Assembly (NCBI RefSeq): GCF_000332275.1
Contig: NZ_CM001776.1
Location: 1,287,268 to 1,351,267 of the forward strand
Length of the DNA: 64,000 nt
Direction of reading: 5' to 3'
Source: Synechococcus sp. PCC 7336
GTDB taxonomy: Bacteria > Cyanobacteriota > Cyanobacteriia > Thermostichales > PCC-7336
This document shows positions 8,590 to 17,977 of this stretch, piece after piece (the first letter of the stretch is position 1; every line of letters starts with the position of its first letter). Below the pieces are notes generated by a model, which saw nothing but the letters and a program-made list of their open reading frames with translations, did not search any database and was not told where the DNA came from. The translations under genes were made by a program, and so were the position numbers.

Positions 8590-10806
8590 ATGGAGCTCAG
8601 TCCCATCACAACAATTGCTGGGGTAGCGGTGCCCATTGCTATAGCTGCAGTATTATCGAAACTTTCTGCAGCCAGTGTGCCTGTGTTAAGTGGTTTTGGC
8701 TCGAAGCTGGGTGAGATACTATTTATACATATAAGCCAAATCCTTCCAGATATAGCCTTTTCTCGCCAGTATCCTGAAAACCTGCCGTGTCATGGCTCCA
8801 CAGAGTTTGTAGGTCGCTCGGACAAACTACTACAACTTGCAAGGGTACTCAAGAGGGAGCTGCCATCCTCAAACAAGATGGCGGCAGCGATTATTGGGAT
8901 GGGTGGTGTTGGGAAGACAGAGTTGGCATGGCAGTATGCCCGAAGATACTCATACCTGTACCCAGGTGGAACCTGTTGGTTGCAAGCGCGCAGTGCTGAT
9001 TTGGGGGCTCAGATTGTAGAGTTTGCAATTATAGCTCTCGATATTAATGAATTTCCCGAGCAAATTAATAGTTCAATTGCTCAAGCACAATGGTGTTGGA
9101 AGCACTGGCATCGGCGAGGGAAAGTACTGTTGATATTCGATGACGTATCTGACTATGCAGCTATTCAGCCATACTTGCCAGGGCTCAATCCTAAATTCCA
9201 AATTTTGATGACCAGCCGCCAAGAACTTGGGCCAAGTTTTATATCGATTAATCTCGATCCCCTCCATGAAAAGTCTGCTCTTCATCTCTTAAATACTTTG
9301 GCAGGGCATGAGCTAATTACAAAGCAGCCAAGATTGAGTAGAGATGTTTGCCAACGCTTAGGCTATCTTCCGTTAGCAATCGAATTGGTAGGGCAGTATC
9401 TACGGCAATGTCCAGATCGGTGGGAAGAAATTCAGGAATCATTACAGGAATCATTATTGAATTCTGCTTTATCTGTCCCGATGGATGGCAATCCTAAGCA
9501 GGAGACTATTTGGGAAATATTTAACTTAAGCTGGGTAGAGCTCTCTGAAGAGATTCAGGAGCTATGTATGTTCTTGAGTGCTTTTGCAGCTGCTCCAATT
9601 GAGTGGGATTTGCTAGAAGAATGCTTTCCTGAAATAGAGCCTCGACAGTTAAAAGATTTTCGCGATTTCAAGTTGTGCAAATTTAATCTACTCCAGAGAA
9701 TAAGTGAAAACAAATATCAACTACATAATTTGGTTAGAGATTTTATAAAGAAAAAACTTGCCGAATCGGAAGAAAATGAGAACCAAATCAAGGCAAGAGT
9801 CTGTCAAGTCATTGCTGAGCGAGCCAAGCAAATTCCTGAACGACCTATTCGAGAAGATATTAGTCAGCTATCTTCCTTGGTTGCCCATTTATCAGAGGTA
9901 AGCTCCTACTTATTTGAATGGCTAGATGATTCAGATCTAACCTCACCTTTTTTTGGCTTGGGATACTTTTACCAAGGACAAGGTGCATATGAAACAGCCC
10001 AAGAATATTATGAGCAATGCCAAGGAGCGATTTTGAATCGATTTGGCAATCTGTTAAATCTTCAAGGGATTGCTGTATTGCAGAAGTTAGCCCTAATTTA
10101 TTTTTTTAGAGCTAGACCAGAGGAAGCAAAGGAAATGCTCACTCAAGCTGAGCAGATAGTCAAGCAACTGAATATAGGACATGAAATTTTAGCCTCAGAC
10201 ATATTTACCACGCTCTCCGCAGTATATCGCGATACAGGCGAACTCGATAATGCCATGGAATATGGTTACAGAGCTCTAGATATTCGAAAGAACTTCCAAG
10301 AGGAGGATAATCTTAAAGTAGCCGAAAGCTTCATGACTCTTGCAACTATTTACTATAGAAAAGACGATCTACAAAAGGCAGAAGAATACAGCTTAAAATC
10401 TAGAGCCTTGAGAGAAGAAAACTTACCAGGGAATCATCCCGACATTGTAGAAACTTTAAATCTTACAGCAATGATTTACCAGAAGAATAAAAGATTTGAA
10501 GAGGCAGAGAGAGAGTATCGAAAAGCCTTAGAAAAAAACACAAAGTTGCTTGGGAAAGACCATCCTAATGTTGCGGGAATATACTACAATTTGGCTAGTC
10601 TATATTTTGATTGGGAGAAATTTGACATAGCAAATGGCTATTATCTACGGGCTCTTGAGAGCTTTCAGAAGAAACTAGGTGAAAATCATGCTTGGACGGC
10701 ACAATGTCAAGAGAGGCTAGAAAAATGTAGGCTAATGTTGCCAGAAGAATCTAAGATAAGTCTATTTTTGAAATTACTCTTGTGGTGGAAGTCCAATGAA
10801 AGCTAA
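8590..10806 (+). CDS. STAND ATPase with NB-ARC and TPR domains
   Basis: A 738-residue signal-transducing ATPase. A hydrophobic N-terminal segment (about residues 6-35, possibly a membrane anchor or effector helix) is followed by the NB-ARC domain: FVGRSDKLLQL (73-83), Walker A GMGGVGKTE (103-111), Walker B VLLIFDDV (179-186), a sensor-like ILMTSRQE and the GLPL-type motif LGYLPLAIELVG. The C-terminal half is made of TPR repeats (about 440-720; for example ALDIRKNFQEEDNLKVAESF and SLKSRALREENLPGNHPDIV). Such proteins often act in phage defence or signalling. It overlaps the next gene by 11 bp. The DNA is clearly more AT-rich than its flanks and I saw no full HIP1 site, suggesting transfer. Confidence 0.85.
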   Translation: MELSPITTIAGVAVPIAIAAVLSKLSAASVPVLSGFGSKLGEILFIHISQILPDIAFSRQYPENLPCHGSTEFVGRSDKLLQLARVLKRELPSSNKMAAAIIGMGGVGKTELAWQYARRYSYLYPGGTCWLQARSADLGAQIVEFAIIALDINEFPEQINSSIAQAQWCWKHWHRRGKVLLIFDDVSDYAAIQPYLPGLNPKFQILMTSRQELGPSFISINLDPLHEKSALHLLNTLAGHELITKQPRLSRDVCQRLGYLPLAIELVGQYLRQCPDRWEEIQESLQESLLNSALSVPMDGNPKQETIWEIFNLSWVELSEEIQELCMFLSAFAAAPIEWDLLEECFPEIEPRQLKDFRDFKLCKFNLLQRISENKYQLHNLVRDFIKKKLAESEENENQIKARVCQVIAERAKQIPERPIREDISQLSSLVAHLSEVSSYLFEWLDDSDLTSPFFGLGYFYQGQGAYETAQEYYEQCQGAILNRFGNLLNLQGIAVLQKLALIYFFRARPEEAKEMLTQAEQIVKQLNIGHEILASDIFTTLSAVYRDTGELDNAMEYGYRALDIRKNFQEEDNLKVAESFMTLATIYYRKDDLQKAEEYSLKSRALREENLPGNHPDIVETLNLTAMIYQKNKRFEEAEREYRKALEKNTKLLGKDHPNVAGIYYNLASLYFDWEKFDIANGYYLRALESFQKKLGENHAWTAQCQERLEKCRLMLPEESKISLFLKLLLWWKSNES

Positions 10807-11518
10807 AGCTATTAATTTTGCTTGGGTAGGTATTTTAGTCTTCCTATTCACATGCATCGTTAGAATGACAGCAGAAGCTCAGCGTGCCGATGATTTTTCC
10901 TATCTTTTGACGAATTCCGAATGCGTCTCATTCAATACATCATCTTCTTATGGCAATTATGTGTCTGACGATACGGGTAATGTTTCAATTGGTCGAGAAC
11001 TTTTAAGAGCTCGCTTTAGCGTTAAAGCCCTGAGGAATTCCGCAACTATAATCACTTGTAACTTAAATTCAGGTAGACCATTTTCAACACTGAACTTAAA
11101 GTTTGGTCTCTCTGATGCATCTATTTCAAATGAATCTGCTGTCGAAATGAATATCTATAAGGACGGTAATACAGAGCACTCTTACAACGAAATTCTTCCA
11201 GGATCTTTGGTGAGTGTTCCAATGAATATTTTGAATTCTAGTAGTGTTGCGATTGAGGTTTTATGCCTCAGGGCAAGAAGCGGTAGTTGTAATCTCCTGT
11301 TTTTTGAGGCTGAATTGATTGCATCGTCATCATTACCGCAAGGCTCTAGTCCTAGTGGGCAGACCGAGCTTGAGAGGAAATATCCACAACTGAGAACTCA
11401 AGAAAGAGAGTCACAAACCAATAACAATCGTACTGGCGAAAGACCTAGTCTGGATGATTTGAACGACGGCGTTAATGACTTGAATCGTCTGAGACGCTCC
11501 ATAGAATCTTTCTTCTGA
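10796..11518 (+). CDS. secreted protein of unknown function, second gene of the STAND cassette
   Basis: A 240-residue protein I do not recognise. The N-terminus (FAWVGILVFLFTCIVRMTAEAQ) is a Sec signal peptide with a likely cleavage after AEA. The mature part is Ser- and Asn-rich with four to six cysteines (around ITCNLNSGR and EVLCLRARSGSCNLLFFEAE) and looks like an all-beta exported domain, with a low-complexity polar tail from about residue 180. The ATG lies inside the end of the STAND gene with GGAAG upstream, so the two must be co-translated. The pairing of a cytoplasmic STAND sensor with an exported partner is unusual. Confidence 0.65.
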   Translation: MKAKAINFAWVGILVFLFTCIVRMTAEAQRADDFSYLLTNSECVSFNTSSSYGNYVSDDTGNVSIGRELLRARFSVKALRNSATIITCNLNSGRPFSTLNLKFGLSDASISNESAVEMNIYKDGNTEHSYNEILPGSLVSVPMNILNSSSVAIEVLCLRARSGSCNLLFFEAELIASSSLPQGSSPSGQTELERKYPQLRTQERESQTNNNRTGERPSLDDLNDGVNDLNRLRRSIESFF

Positions 11519-11538
11519 TCGTATATTGATTGAAAACC

Positions 11539-12270
11539 ATGTCTCTAAATCGACGAAAATTTACTAAGCTCCTTGCTGCAGGGGCAACTTCCGCCACAGC
11601 GGCTAGTTTCTTTGTTCAGCGCCCTACGAATGCCTATTCAATCAACTTTTTACTCAGCAAAGGGACAGCCGATAATATTTTTAGAAATTTTATACAATCG
11701 TCTGTAGCTCAAAATGCAACTTCAACATTGCCTTCTAACCTGAATCCATCAGTCGTTTCCTCTGTTCAATTTGCAGAAGCTGAATTTTCTGAACAGCAGT
11801 TCACCTCAAATCGAACACCCTTTGCTCAACGACTAGGTGACCCTAGTAATCCAATATGGGGTCGGCAGAAACAAGAAGATGTAGGCCCCAATCCTGGGTT
11901 TGCAACAGTACAATTTGTCCGAGATAGATTCAGCTCTGTTGCCTTTTCTGGAGCAACAACAGTAGCAATTGATAATGCAATCCAAGTTTTAGCTGCTGAC
12001 GAAGGGCTCGCACCACCCGAGCTCGATGGAATCTTGGTGCCCTGGCGCGAACAGTATCAAGATTGGGGGACTTGGGCAGGCGATATAAATCCAAGCACGG
12101 GGCAGCCCCTCGGTACAAGTCTAGCCACTTATCGAACCCGTTTTGGTGAAGTCATCCGCAGATATGATGTTGTAGAACCTGGGCCAGGGGGGTTTGGAAT
12201 TATTCAATTGATTGTTGAATCTCAGAGGCAATGGCGCAGAATCATTGAGATTCGCGTCGATTTTGCCTAA
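11539..12270 (+). CDS. Tat-exported protein of unknown function, third gene of the STAND cassette
   Basis: A 243-residue protein beginning MSLNRRKFTKLLAAGATSAT, a good twin-arginine signal (RRKFTKLL) followed by an alanine-rich stretch. The ATG at 11539 is preferred over the upstream in-frame TTG because the Tat motif then falls at the very start. I see no known domain. The region FVRDRFSSVAFSGATTVAID and the Trp-rich segment WREQYQDWGTWAGDINPSTG suggest a folded periplasmic protein. It lies 20 bp after the Sec-signal gene, on the same strand and with the same AT-rich composition, so it probably belongs to the STAND operon. Tat export implies folding, or a cofactor, before transport. Confidence 0.65.
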   Translation: MSLNRRKFTKLLAAGATSATAASFFVQRPTNAYSINFLLSKGTADNIFRNFIQSSVAQNATSTLPSNLNPSVVSSVQFAEAEFSEQQFTSNRTPFAQRLGDPSNPIWGRQKQEDVGPNPGFATVQFVRDRFSSVAFSGATTVAIDNAIQVLAADEGLAPPELDGILVPWREQYQDWGTWAGDINPSTGQPLGTSLATYRTRFGEVIRRYDVVEPGPGGFGIIQLIVESQRQWRRIIEIRVDFA

Positions 12271-12389
12271 TAAAACTTCGCTTAATGAATTAGGTTCTAC
12301 CGTCCAATCGGAGAAACCTCAAGAATTATTACGCTAGGGCCTGCCATCAGTTAGGTAAATGTGTCATAACTAGCCTAAACGAGTGTAAG

Positions 12390-12580
12390 ATGCGTCGCTA
12401 CGGACTGAGAGACGAGCGGTTGAAGAAGATAGAAGATAGAGGACTTTCTGCCAGGACGTGAAGGGCATGTGGGCGGTACAGCCAAAGACAATCGGCTGTT
12501 TGTCGATACCGTCCTTGACCGATATCGAGCCGGGATTCCCTGGCGGGACGACCCGAGCGCTTTGGCGACTACGGCTCGTA
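12390..12580 (+). pseudogene. IS5-family transposase N-terminal remnant
   Basis: Three reading frames together rebuild the start of an IS5-type (DUF4096-domain) transposase: MRRYGLRDERLKKIED from 12390, then DFLPGREGHVGGTAKDNRLF and RAGIPWRD in the next frame from about 12439, then PERFGDY in the third frame from 12552. The remainder is missing. At least two frameshifts and a 3' deletion show it is dead. It lies directly after the STAND cassette, so it may mark the edge of an inserted island. Confidence 0.75.
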
Positions 12581-12639
12581 ACTTCCTCGGAGCAATTTAT
12601 TGAGCTGCTTCTGCCATCTGGCTTAACTGATGACACGCC

Positions 12640-13041
12640 TTAGGGTTGGAGTTCGTCGAGGCGGCTGGCGACGCGATCGCTAAATGCTTCGTCGTTATTG
12701 GCGAGTGCCATCAGTTGGCGATATTGTTCGACGGTCAACCCTCGCGCTTCCAGAATGGAGGTGGCCAACTGAATGAAGCTCCGCTCGATTTCCCAGCGTT
12801 GCTCTTCGGTTTCTGCCGCTTGCAGTTGTGCAGTTGATTCTTCTAGCAAGGGCTGGATCGCCAGCAGCGATCGCACCAGCTGAGTCACCTGTTCGTCATT
12901 CACTTGCTCGCTAGAGACCAGCCCGATATCCTCCGATATCGGTGCATCTTGCGCGATCGCAACAGGCAATTGCACGTCGGTGATGAATACTCCCAAGCTC
13001 GCGACGGTCGCGATCGCAGTCCATCGAATCATCTCATTCAC
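12640..13041 (-). CDS. DUF4168-domain secreted protein
   Basis: A 133-residue exported protein with a Sec signal (WTAIATVASLGVFITDVQLPVAIAQ) and a DUF4168-like helical domain ending in the typical ILEARGLTVEQYRQLMALA segment. DUF4168 proteins are widespread in cyanobacteria and have no settled function. The GTG start at 13041 has GAGGA seven bases upstream; an in-frame ATG three codons later is the alternative. It is a single gene, convergent with the transposase remnant and divergent from the SDR gene. Confidence 0.78.
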   Translation of the reverse strand: MNEMIRWTAIATVASLGVFITDVQLPVAIAQDAPISEDIGLVSSEQVNDEQVTQLVRSLLAIQPLLEESTAQLQAAETEEQRWEIERSFIQLATSILEARGLTVEQYRQLMALANNDEAFSDRVASRLDELQP

Positions 13042-13200
13042 AACAAATTCCTCACCAGTATCGGCAACACTCCCCCCTTCAGTCGAGTCAATCGAGTGCT
13101 CGTCCGCGCCTCCAGAGCAATCTTAAGCTCCCTCCAGAAAAACACCTCTATTGCATCAAAGAATCGCTTAGTCTGTAGGTCAATGGCGATCGAGGATTTC

Positions 13201-13971
13201 ATGCAGCGACTAGTCATTTGGGGAACAGGCGAACTGGGCGGTCGTGTCGCCCAGCGATGGACTGCTGGCCCCGTCGTGGGAATCACCCAATCCACCAAGC
13301 GTCATTCCACACTACAAGCGATGGGGGTGGAAGCACGGGTGGGTAGTGCAGCAAATATTCTGCAGTCTGAGGATGCCTTTCTTCTCGCCATCCCCGGCTA
13401 TGCGGCGCAAGCAGAAGCGATCGCGCAACTACAAATCACTAAGACTGGTGTCCCCCGCCGAGCCGTTCTGATTAGTTCGACGGGATACTACGGACCCAAC
13501 GCCAGTGGCCCGATCTCCCCCGGTACTCCCCCTGGCCCCGAAGATCGAGCCCGAGGCATTGCCGCCACCGAAGCAGCCTTTCGCGACTGGGCAGGAGAGA
13601 CCGGTGTCGCGATTCGCTTTGGCGGGCTGCACCGACCGGGTCGAGGCCCCATTACTCCGCTGGCGCGACGGGGCAGTGCCCCTGCCGGCCCCCCCAACAA
13701 AATCTTGTGCCTCATTCACTACGACGATGCAGCAACAGCCGTGCTGGCGGCCCTGACTCTGAAGGACGTAGAGCCAGTCTATGTGGGCATGACATTACCG
13801 TCCCCCACCCGACAGGACTATTACGAAGCGGCTTGCGATCGCCTCAATCTGCCCGCCCCCAGCTTCACCGCCCCCCTCAATCGTCCTCCCCACTACGACA
13901 TTGCCGCTTTTCAACGGGACCTACTAGCTCAGCCCGCCCATCCCGATTGGCGAGAGGCGTTATTGCCATAG
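13201..13971 (+). CDS. NAD(P)-binding epimerase/reductase-like protein (YeeZ-like SDR)
   Basis: About 256 residues of an atypical SDR. The Rossmann glycine motif is WGTGELGGRVAQRW, followed by AFLLAIPGYAAQAEAIAQLQ and the active-site-like SSTGYYG (Ser with the YxxxK region replaced), then IRFGGLHRPGRGP and the cofactor/substrate segment IHYDDAATAVLAAL. This order matches the YeeZ-type proteins that resemble sugar-nucleotide epimerases. The reaction is unknown. The start at ATG 13201 has GAGG five bases upstream; ATG 13183 is possible. The upstream open frame back to 12904 overlaps the divergent gene and is not coding. Confidence 0.75.
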   Translation: MQRLVIWGTGELGGRVAQRWTAGPVVGITQSTKRHSTLQAMGVEARVGSAANILQSEDAFLLAIPGYAAQAEAIAQLQITKTGVPRRAVLISSTGYYGPNASGPISPGTPPGPEDRARGIAATEAAFRDWAGETGVAIRFGGLHRPGRGPITPLARRGSAPAGPPNKILCLIHYDDAATAVLAALTLKDVEPVYVGMTLPSPTRQDYYEAACDRLNLPAPSFTAPLNRPPHYDIAAFQRDLLAQPAHPDWREALLP

Positions 13972-14055
13972 CTGTCCGACAGATCGAGGGTGGAGTCGTA
14001 CAATGCAAGCAACGGGATCGTTTCGAGCTACCCACCCCATTCTCATTTAGGAGTT

Positions 14056-14460
14056 ATGCGAGTTTTCGTTCTACTGCTCAATGCCGATACCGATAGCGAA
14101 GGCATTCATACCCTCAAGCAGGGGCAGACCGATACAGTCTTGATGTTCGAGCAGGAGGACGATGCTGCTCGATTTGCCATGATGCTGGAGGCACAAGACT
14201 TTCCAACTCTCACGGTGGAAGCAATCGATGACGAGGATATCAAAGAGTTTTGCCAGTCGGCGGGATTTCGCTACCGCTTGGTGACGCCTAAAGATTTGGT
14301 GGTGCCGCCGGAAGCAAATTTGTCTGAGGATGCCTGGGATCTCAATCGCGAGGGGGAAACTGCTGCCACTGAGGTGGCTGAAGGCGATCGCGACTCGGAT
14401 GGCAAGCTGAGTGATGCAGCTCTGGAGCGCTTGCGCAAGCAGTTTGAGAATTTGCTTTAA
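14056..14460 (+). CDS. DUF3110-domain protein
   Basis: A 134-residue cytoplasmic protein of the cyanobacterial/plastid DUF3110 family. The signature is at the N-terminus: MRVFVLLLNADTDSEGIHTL, then TVLMFEQEDDAARFAMMLEA and LTVEAIDDEDIKEFCQSAGF. The C-terminal third is acidic and less conserved. The ATG at 14056 has TTAGGAG directly upstream. Function unknown. It probably lies upstream of, but is not tightly coupled to, the acyl-activating enzyme gene. Confidence 0.85.
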   Translation: MRVFVLLLNADTDSEGIHTLKQGQTDTVLMFEQEDDAARFAMMLEAQDFPTLTVEAIDDEDIKEFCQSAGFRYRLVTPKDLVVPPEANLSEDAWDLNREGETAATEVAEGDRDSDGKLSDAALERLRKQFENLL

Positions 14461-14691
14461 TCCTCTTGCCCTACACCGATTGGGAGGCCGATATTGCCTG
14501 CATCCACTTGAGAAAGTGGCACAGTCGGTCGCGGGGGGTGAAAGGGGCATCCCTAACATACAGACATCCCGATGTAGCTGCCGTGCTGGAGTGCGATGCG
14601 TATGTCTGCGACCCCGTTTTACCCGAACAGCCCTTGCGAATTCGAGCCAGCCGTTCATACTCGATGGCAGGGCTGTCTCGATTTGGATGCT

Positions 14692-16545
14692 ATGGCTGTT
14701 GAAGCGAACTTAACCACCTTGCCAACCTTGTGGCGGGAGCTGGCCGATTGCTACGGCGATCGCCTCGCCCTGCGCGATCCCCACAGCAAACCGACGGTCG
14801 AGCTGACCTACCGACAGGTGTACGAGCAGGCGATCGCCTTTGCCAGTGGCTTGCAGTCACTCGGTTGCTCTGGGGGAGAACGAGTCGCGATTGTGGCGGA
14901 AAATTCCCCTCGCTGGTTGATTGCCGACATCGGCACCGCGATGGCGGGGTTGGCCAACGCCCCCCGCAGCTCTGCGGCAGACGCGCGGGAATTGGCTTAC
15001 ATTCTGCAACACAGCGACAGCCGCATCGCGATTGTGGAAAATGCTAAAACTTGGCAGCGGCTGCAGCCGGAATTGGCCGGGACCGACATCGAGCAGGTCA
15101 TTTTGCTCTCTGACGAAGTTGTTGAGGGGTGTTTGACCTTTGCGGCGGTACAAGCCAAAGGGCGATCGCATTCCTTTACTCCACCCGACCTCAGCCGCGA
15201 AGACTTAGCGACCTTAATTTACACCTCCGGCACGACAGGACGCCCGAAGGGGGTGATGCTGACCCACGGCAATCTGATGCATCAGGTGGAGGCACTGCGG
15301 CAATTGCTACCCCTCAACGCGGGCGATCGCGTTTTGTCCATCTTGCCCACCTGGCATGCCTACGAGCGAGCGGGAGAATACCTCGTGCTCAGTCAGGGCT
15401 GTCAGGTGATTTACACTAACCCCCGCCATCTCAAAACCGATCTCAAGACCGAGCAGCCTCACTTTTTAGTAGCCGTGCCGCGCATTTGGGAATTGCTCTA
15501 CGACGGCATCCAGCAGCAGTTGCAGCGACAGACCGGCCTCAAACAGGCTCTGGCTCGCACCTGTTTGGCCATCAGCCATCGCTACATCGTCGAGCGACGC
15601 ATCGCCCGCAACGAATCGATTCAGCATTTTCACATCTCTCCCCTGCGACGGGGCTGGGCTGCACTGCAAGCCGGATTGCTCGCCCCCCTGCACCAACTGG
15701 GCGATCGCCTCATCTACCGCACCATTCGCCAAGCGGTTGCGCCCCAATTGCGCTATGCCATTAGCGGCGGCGGCTCGCTGCCCAGCCACATCGACACCTT
15801 CTTTGAAGTCACCGGAATTGCCGTGCTCAACGGCTACGGTCTCACCGAAACGGCTCCCGTCTTGGCCGGTCGCGGCCCCAGCCATAACGTGCGCGGCACC
15901 GTGGGAAGGGCGATCGCCGAGACTGAAATCAAAATCGTCGATCCCGAAACTCACACCCCTCTACCTGCAGGCCGCGTGGGCCTCGTGTTCGCTCGCGGAC
16001 CGCAGGTGATGCAAGGTTATTACAACAACCCCGAGGCAACCGCTAAGGTCTTATCCTCTGACGGCTGGTTCAATACCGAGGATCTGGGCTGGCTGACCCC
16101 CGCAGGCGATCTCGTGCTGACGGGGCGAGCAAAGGACACGATTGTGTTGCGCAATGGCGAGAATATCGAGCCGGTGCCCCTAGAAGACGCCTGTAGCCGC
16201 AGCCCTTACATCGACCAAATTGTAGTCGTCGGTCAGGACCAAAAACGACTCGGGGCTCTGATTTACCCCAACGAAGAGGCGATCGCCGCTTGGGGGCAAT
16301 CCCGAGGACTGCCCGCCGAGAATCTATTGCAACAGGCTGCCGTCCGCGAACTGATTGCCAGCGAACTCAAACAGCGCATTCGGCAACGCCCCGGCTACCG
16401 CTCGGACGACACCATTGCTGATTTCTGCCTCGTCCCGGAAGCGTTCTCGATTGAAAATGGGCTGATGACTCAAACCTTGAAAATCAAGCGCAAACAGGTG
16501 ACCGAACGCTACGCCGAGGCGATCGCCAGTCTGTACGAGCCCTAA
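14692..16545 (+). CDS. aas: long-chain acyl-activating enzyme (acyl-ACP synthetase-like, AMP-forming)
   Basis: AMP-forming ligase of the ANL family, resembling the cyanobacterial acyl-acyl-carrier-protein synthetase that re-activates free fatty acids released from membrane lipids. The P-loop-like motif LIYTSGTTGRPKGVMLTHGN, the A5 motif NGYGLTETAPV and the A8 region LVLTGRAKDTIVLRNGENIE with a hinge-lysine region near the C-terminus (TQTLKIKRKQV) are present. The ATG at 14692 is chosen; the frame is open to 14596, and a start there would add 32 residues. The next gene on the same strand is a PlsC-like acyltransferase 54 bp downstream, so activation and esterification of fatty acids may be linked. 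Confidence 0.88.
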   Translation: MAVEANLTTLPTLWRELADCYGDRLALRDPHSKPTVELTYRQVYEQAIAFASGLQSLGCSGGERVAIVAENSPRWLIADIGTAMAGLANAPRSSAADARELAYILQHSDSRIAIVENAKTWQRLQPELAGTDIEQVILLSDEVVEGCLTFAAVQAKGRSHSFTPPDLSREDLATLIYTSGTTGRPKGVMLTHGNLMHQVEALRQLLPLNAGDRVLSILPTWHAYERAGEYLVLSQGCQVIYTNPRHLKTDLKTEQPHFLVAVPRIWELLYDGIQQQLQRQTGLKQALARTCLAISHRYIVERRIARNESIQHFHISPLRRGWAALQAGLLAPLHQLGDRLIYRTIRQAVAPQLRYAISGGGSLPSHIDTFFEVTGIAVLNGYGLTETAPVLAGRGPSHNVRGTVGRAIAETEIKIVDPETHTPLPAGRVGLVFARGPQVMQGYYNNPEATAKVLSSDGWFNTEDLGWLTPAGDLVLTGRAKDTIVLRNGENIEPVPLEDACSRSPYIDQIVVVGQDQKRLGALIYPNEEAIAAWGQSRGLPAENLLQQAAVRELIASELKQRIRQRPGYRSDDTIADFCLVPEAFSIENGLMTQTLKIKRKQVTERYAEAIASLYEP

Positions 16546-16599
16546 ACCATCCCACGAGATTTCCAGCCCCGTTGCTAAACCCTTCCTCGCACGAACCCC

Positions 16600-17955
16600 A
16601 TGAAACCCGTCCGCACCGTCCAACCCCCCCTCGATTTTGCACCCCCCCGCTATACCCCTTGGATTCTCACCTTGCTGCGGGTCATCGGTGCCCCCTGGTT
16701 GTGGATCAATGCTAAGGTCAGCCGCGTCACCGTCGAAAATCCAGAACCCTTAGTGGATCTCTATCGGGATTTCCACCAGCACAAAGCCCGGATGATTTTG
16801 GCCTTTCGCCATCCGTCCACCGACGATCCCCCCAGTCTGGAGCATATGCTGCTGAGTGTGTTACCTGGAGAAGCTCGCCGCCTCGGCAAACCTATCCCCG
16901 GCGAAACCCACGCCCACTATCTCTACGAACGAGGCATTTTGATGTGGGGGGGAGCGGCGGCGCGCTGGTTGTTTACCCGCATGGGGTCGGTGCCGATCAA
17001 GCGGGGGACGGTCGATCGCACTGCCCTGAAAGTGATTCGCCAATTGTTGAGCGATGGGCCATTTCCGGTCGCGCTCGCCCCAGAAGGCACGGTCAATGGC
17101 TATAGCGAAATTGTCAACCCACTGGAACCGGGGGTGGCGCAAATGGGGTTTTGGTGTGTGGGCGATCTGCAAAAGGCCAACCGCGATGAAGAGGTCTGGA
17201 TTGTGCCGCTGGGGATGCGCTACACCTTCAACCGCCCCCCCTGGCAGGCAATACACCGCCTGCTGTGCCAGCTCGAAATCGACTGCGGTTTGGACGTTCG
17301 CACTCCGATGCCCCTACTGGAGGGTAAGGAGCGGAGCGAATGGTTTCGCCAGCGATTGGTGCGGCTGGGGGATTACCTATTGCCTCAGGTGGAGACCTTT
17401 TACCAGCGCTTTTACGACCAAAGTTTGCCTCGGGAAGGGGCATTGCGCGATCGCCTGCAAGCATTACTCTCGGCTTCTCTGAGCGTCCCCGAGCGGGCCT
17501 TGGGGTTAGATTCCGAGGGGGAACTGATCCAGCGTCGCCATCGCATCGAACAGGCGGCTTGGGATCGGATCTTTCGAGAGGATATTGACAATATCGAGGC
17601 GCTGCCGCTGGTGGAAAAGGCGCTGGCCGATCGAATTGCGAAAGAATCGAGCGAGCTGCTCTGGCACATGCGTCTGGTGGAAAATTTTGTGGCGCTGAAA
17701 AATGACTATGTGGCCGAAAAACCGACGGTAGAGCGCATTGCCGAAACGGCAATCTTGCTGTGGGATTTAGTCGCTCGCTTGCAAGATGCGCCCATTGGTT
17801 CCTACCCGCGTTTGGGCCTGCGGACGGCTACCGTTACAGTGGGCGATCCGATTTCGGTGACGCAATATTGGCCTCAATATCAGCAGAATCGCCGTCAGGC
17901 CATTGCGGCTGTGACTGACGAGCTGCAGGTGGCTTTAGAAAAAATGCTTCTATAA
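16600..17955 (+). CDS. PlsC-like 1-acylglycerol-3-phosphate acyltransferase family protein
   Basis: A 451-residue acyltransferase. The catalytic H-x4-D box is FRHPSTDDP, the second box is MGSVPIKRGTVDR, and the third, EGTVNGYSEIVNPLEPG, binds the acyl donor or phosphate. The C-terminal half (about 230-450) is an extension not found in ordinary 240-residue PlsC. Such long forms occur in cyanobacteria next to acyl-ACP synthetase. It probably inserts acyl groups into lysolipids at the membrane. No strong Shine-Dalgarno sequence is visible. Confidence 0.8.
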   Translation: MKPVRTVQPPLDFAPPRYTPWILTLLRVIGAPWLWINAKVSRVTVENPEPLVDLYRDFHQHKARMILAFRHPSTDDPPSLEHMLLSVLPGEARRLGKPIPGETHAHYLYERGILMWGGAAARWLFTRMGSVPIKRGTVDRTALKVIRQLLSDGPFPVALAPEGTVNGYSEIVNPLEPGVAQMGFWCVGDLQKANRDEEVWIVPLGMRYTFNRPPWQAIHRLLCQLEIDCGLDVRTPMPLLEGKERSEWFRQRLVRLGDYLLPQVETFYQRFYDQSLPREGALRDRLQALLSASLSVPERALGLDSEGELIQRRHRIEQAAWDRIFREDIDNIEALPLVEKALADRIAKESSELLWHMRLVENFVALKNDYVAEKPTVERIAETAILLWDLVARLQDAPIGSYPRLGLRTATVTVGDPISVTQYWPQYQQNRRQAIAAVTDELQVALEKMLL

Positions 17956-17977
17956 GGAAGAGTGCCTATGCTGTAAA

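Noticed and set aside
12370-12636. Minus-strand 88-codon frame
   Set aside because: It is antisense to the IS5 transposase remnant, which is a far better reading of the same DNA.
14466-14702. Plus-strand 78-codon frame before the acyl-ACP synthetase-like gene
   Set aside because: No Shine-Dalgarno sequence and Cys/Arg-rich composition; it overlaps the possible longer start of the ligase.
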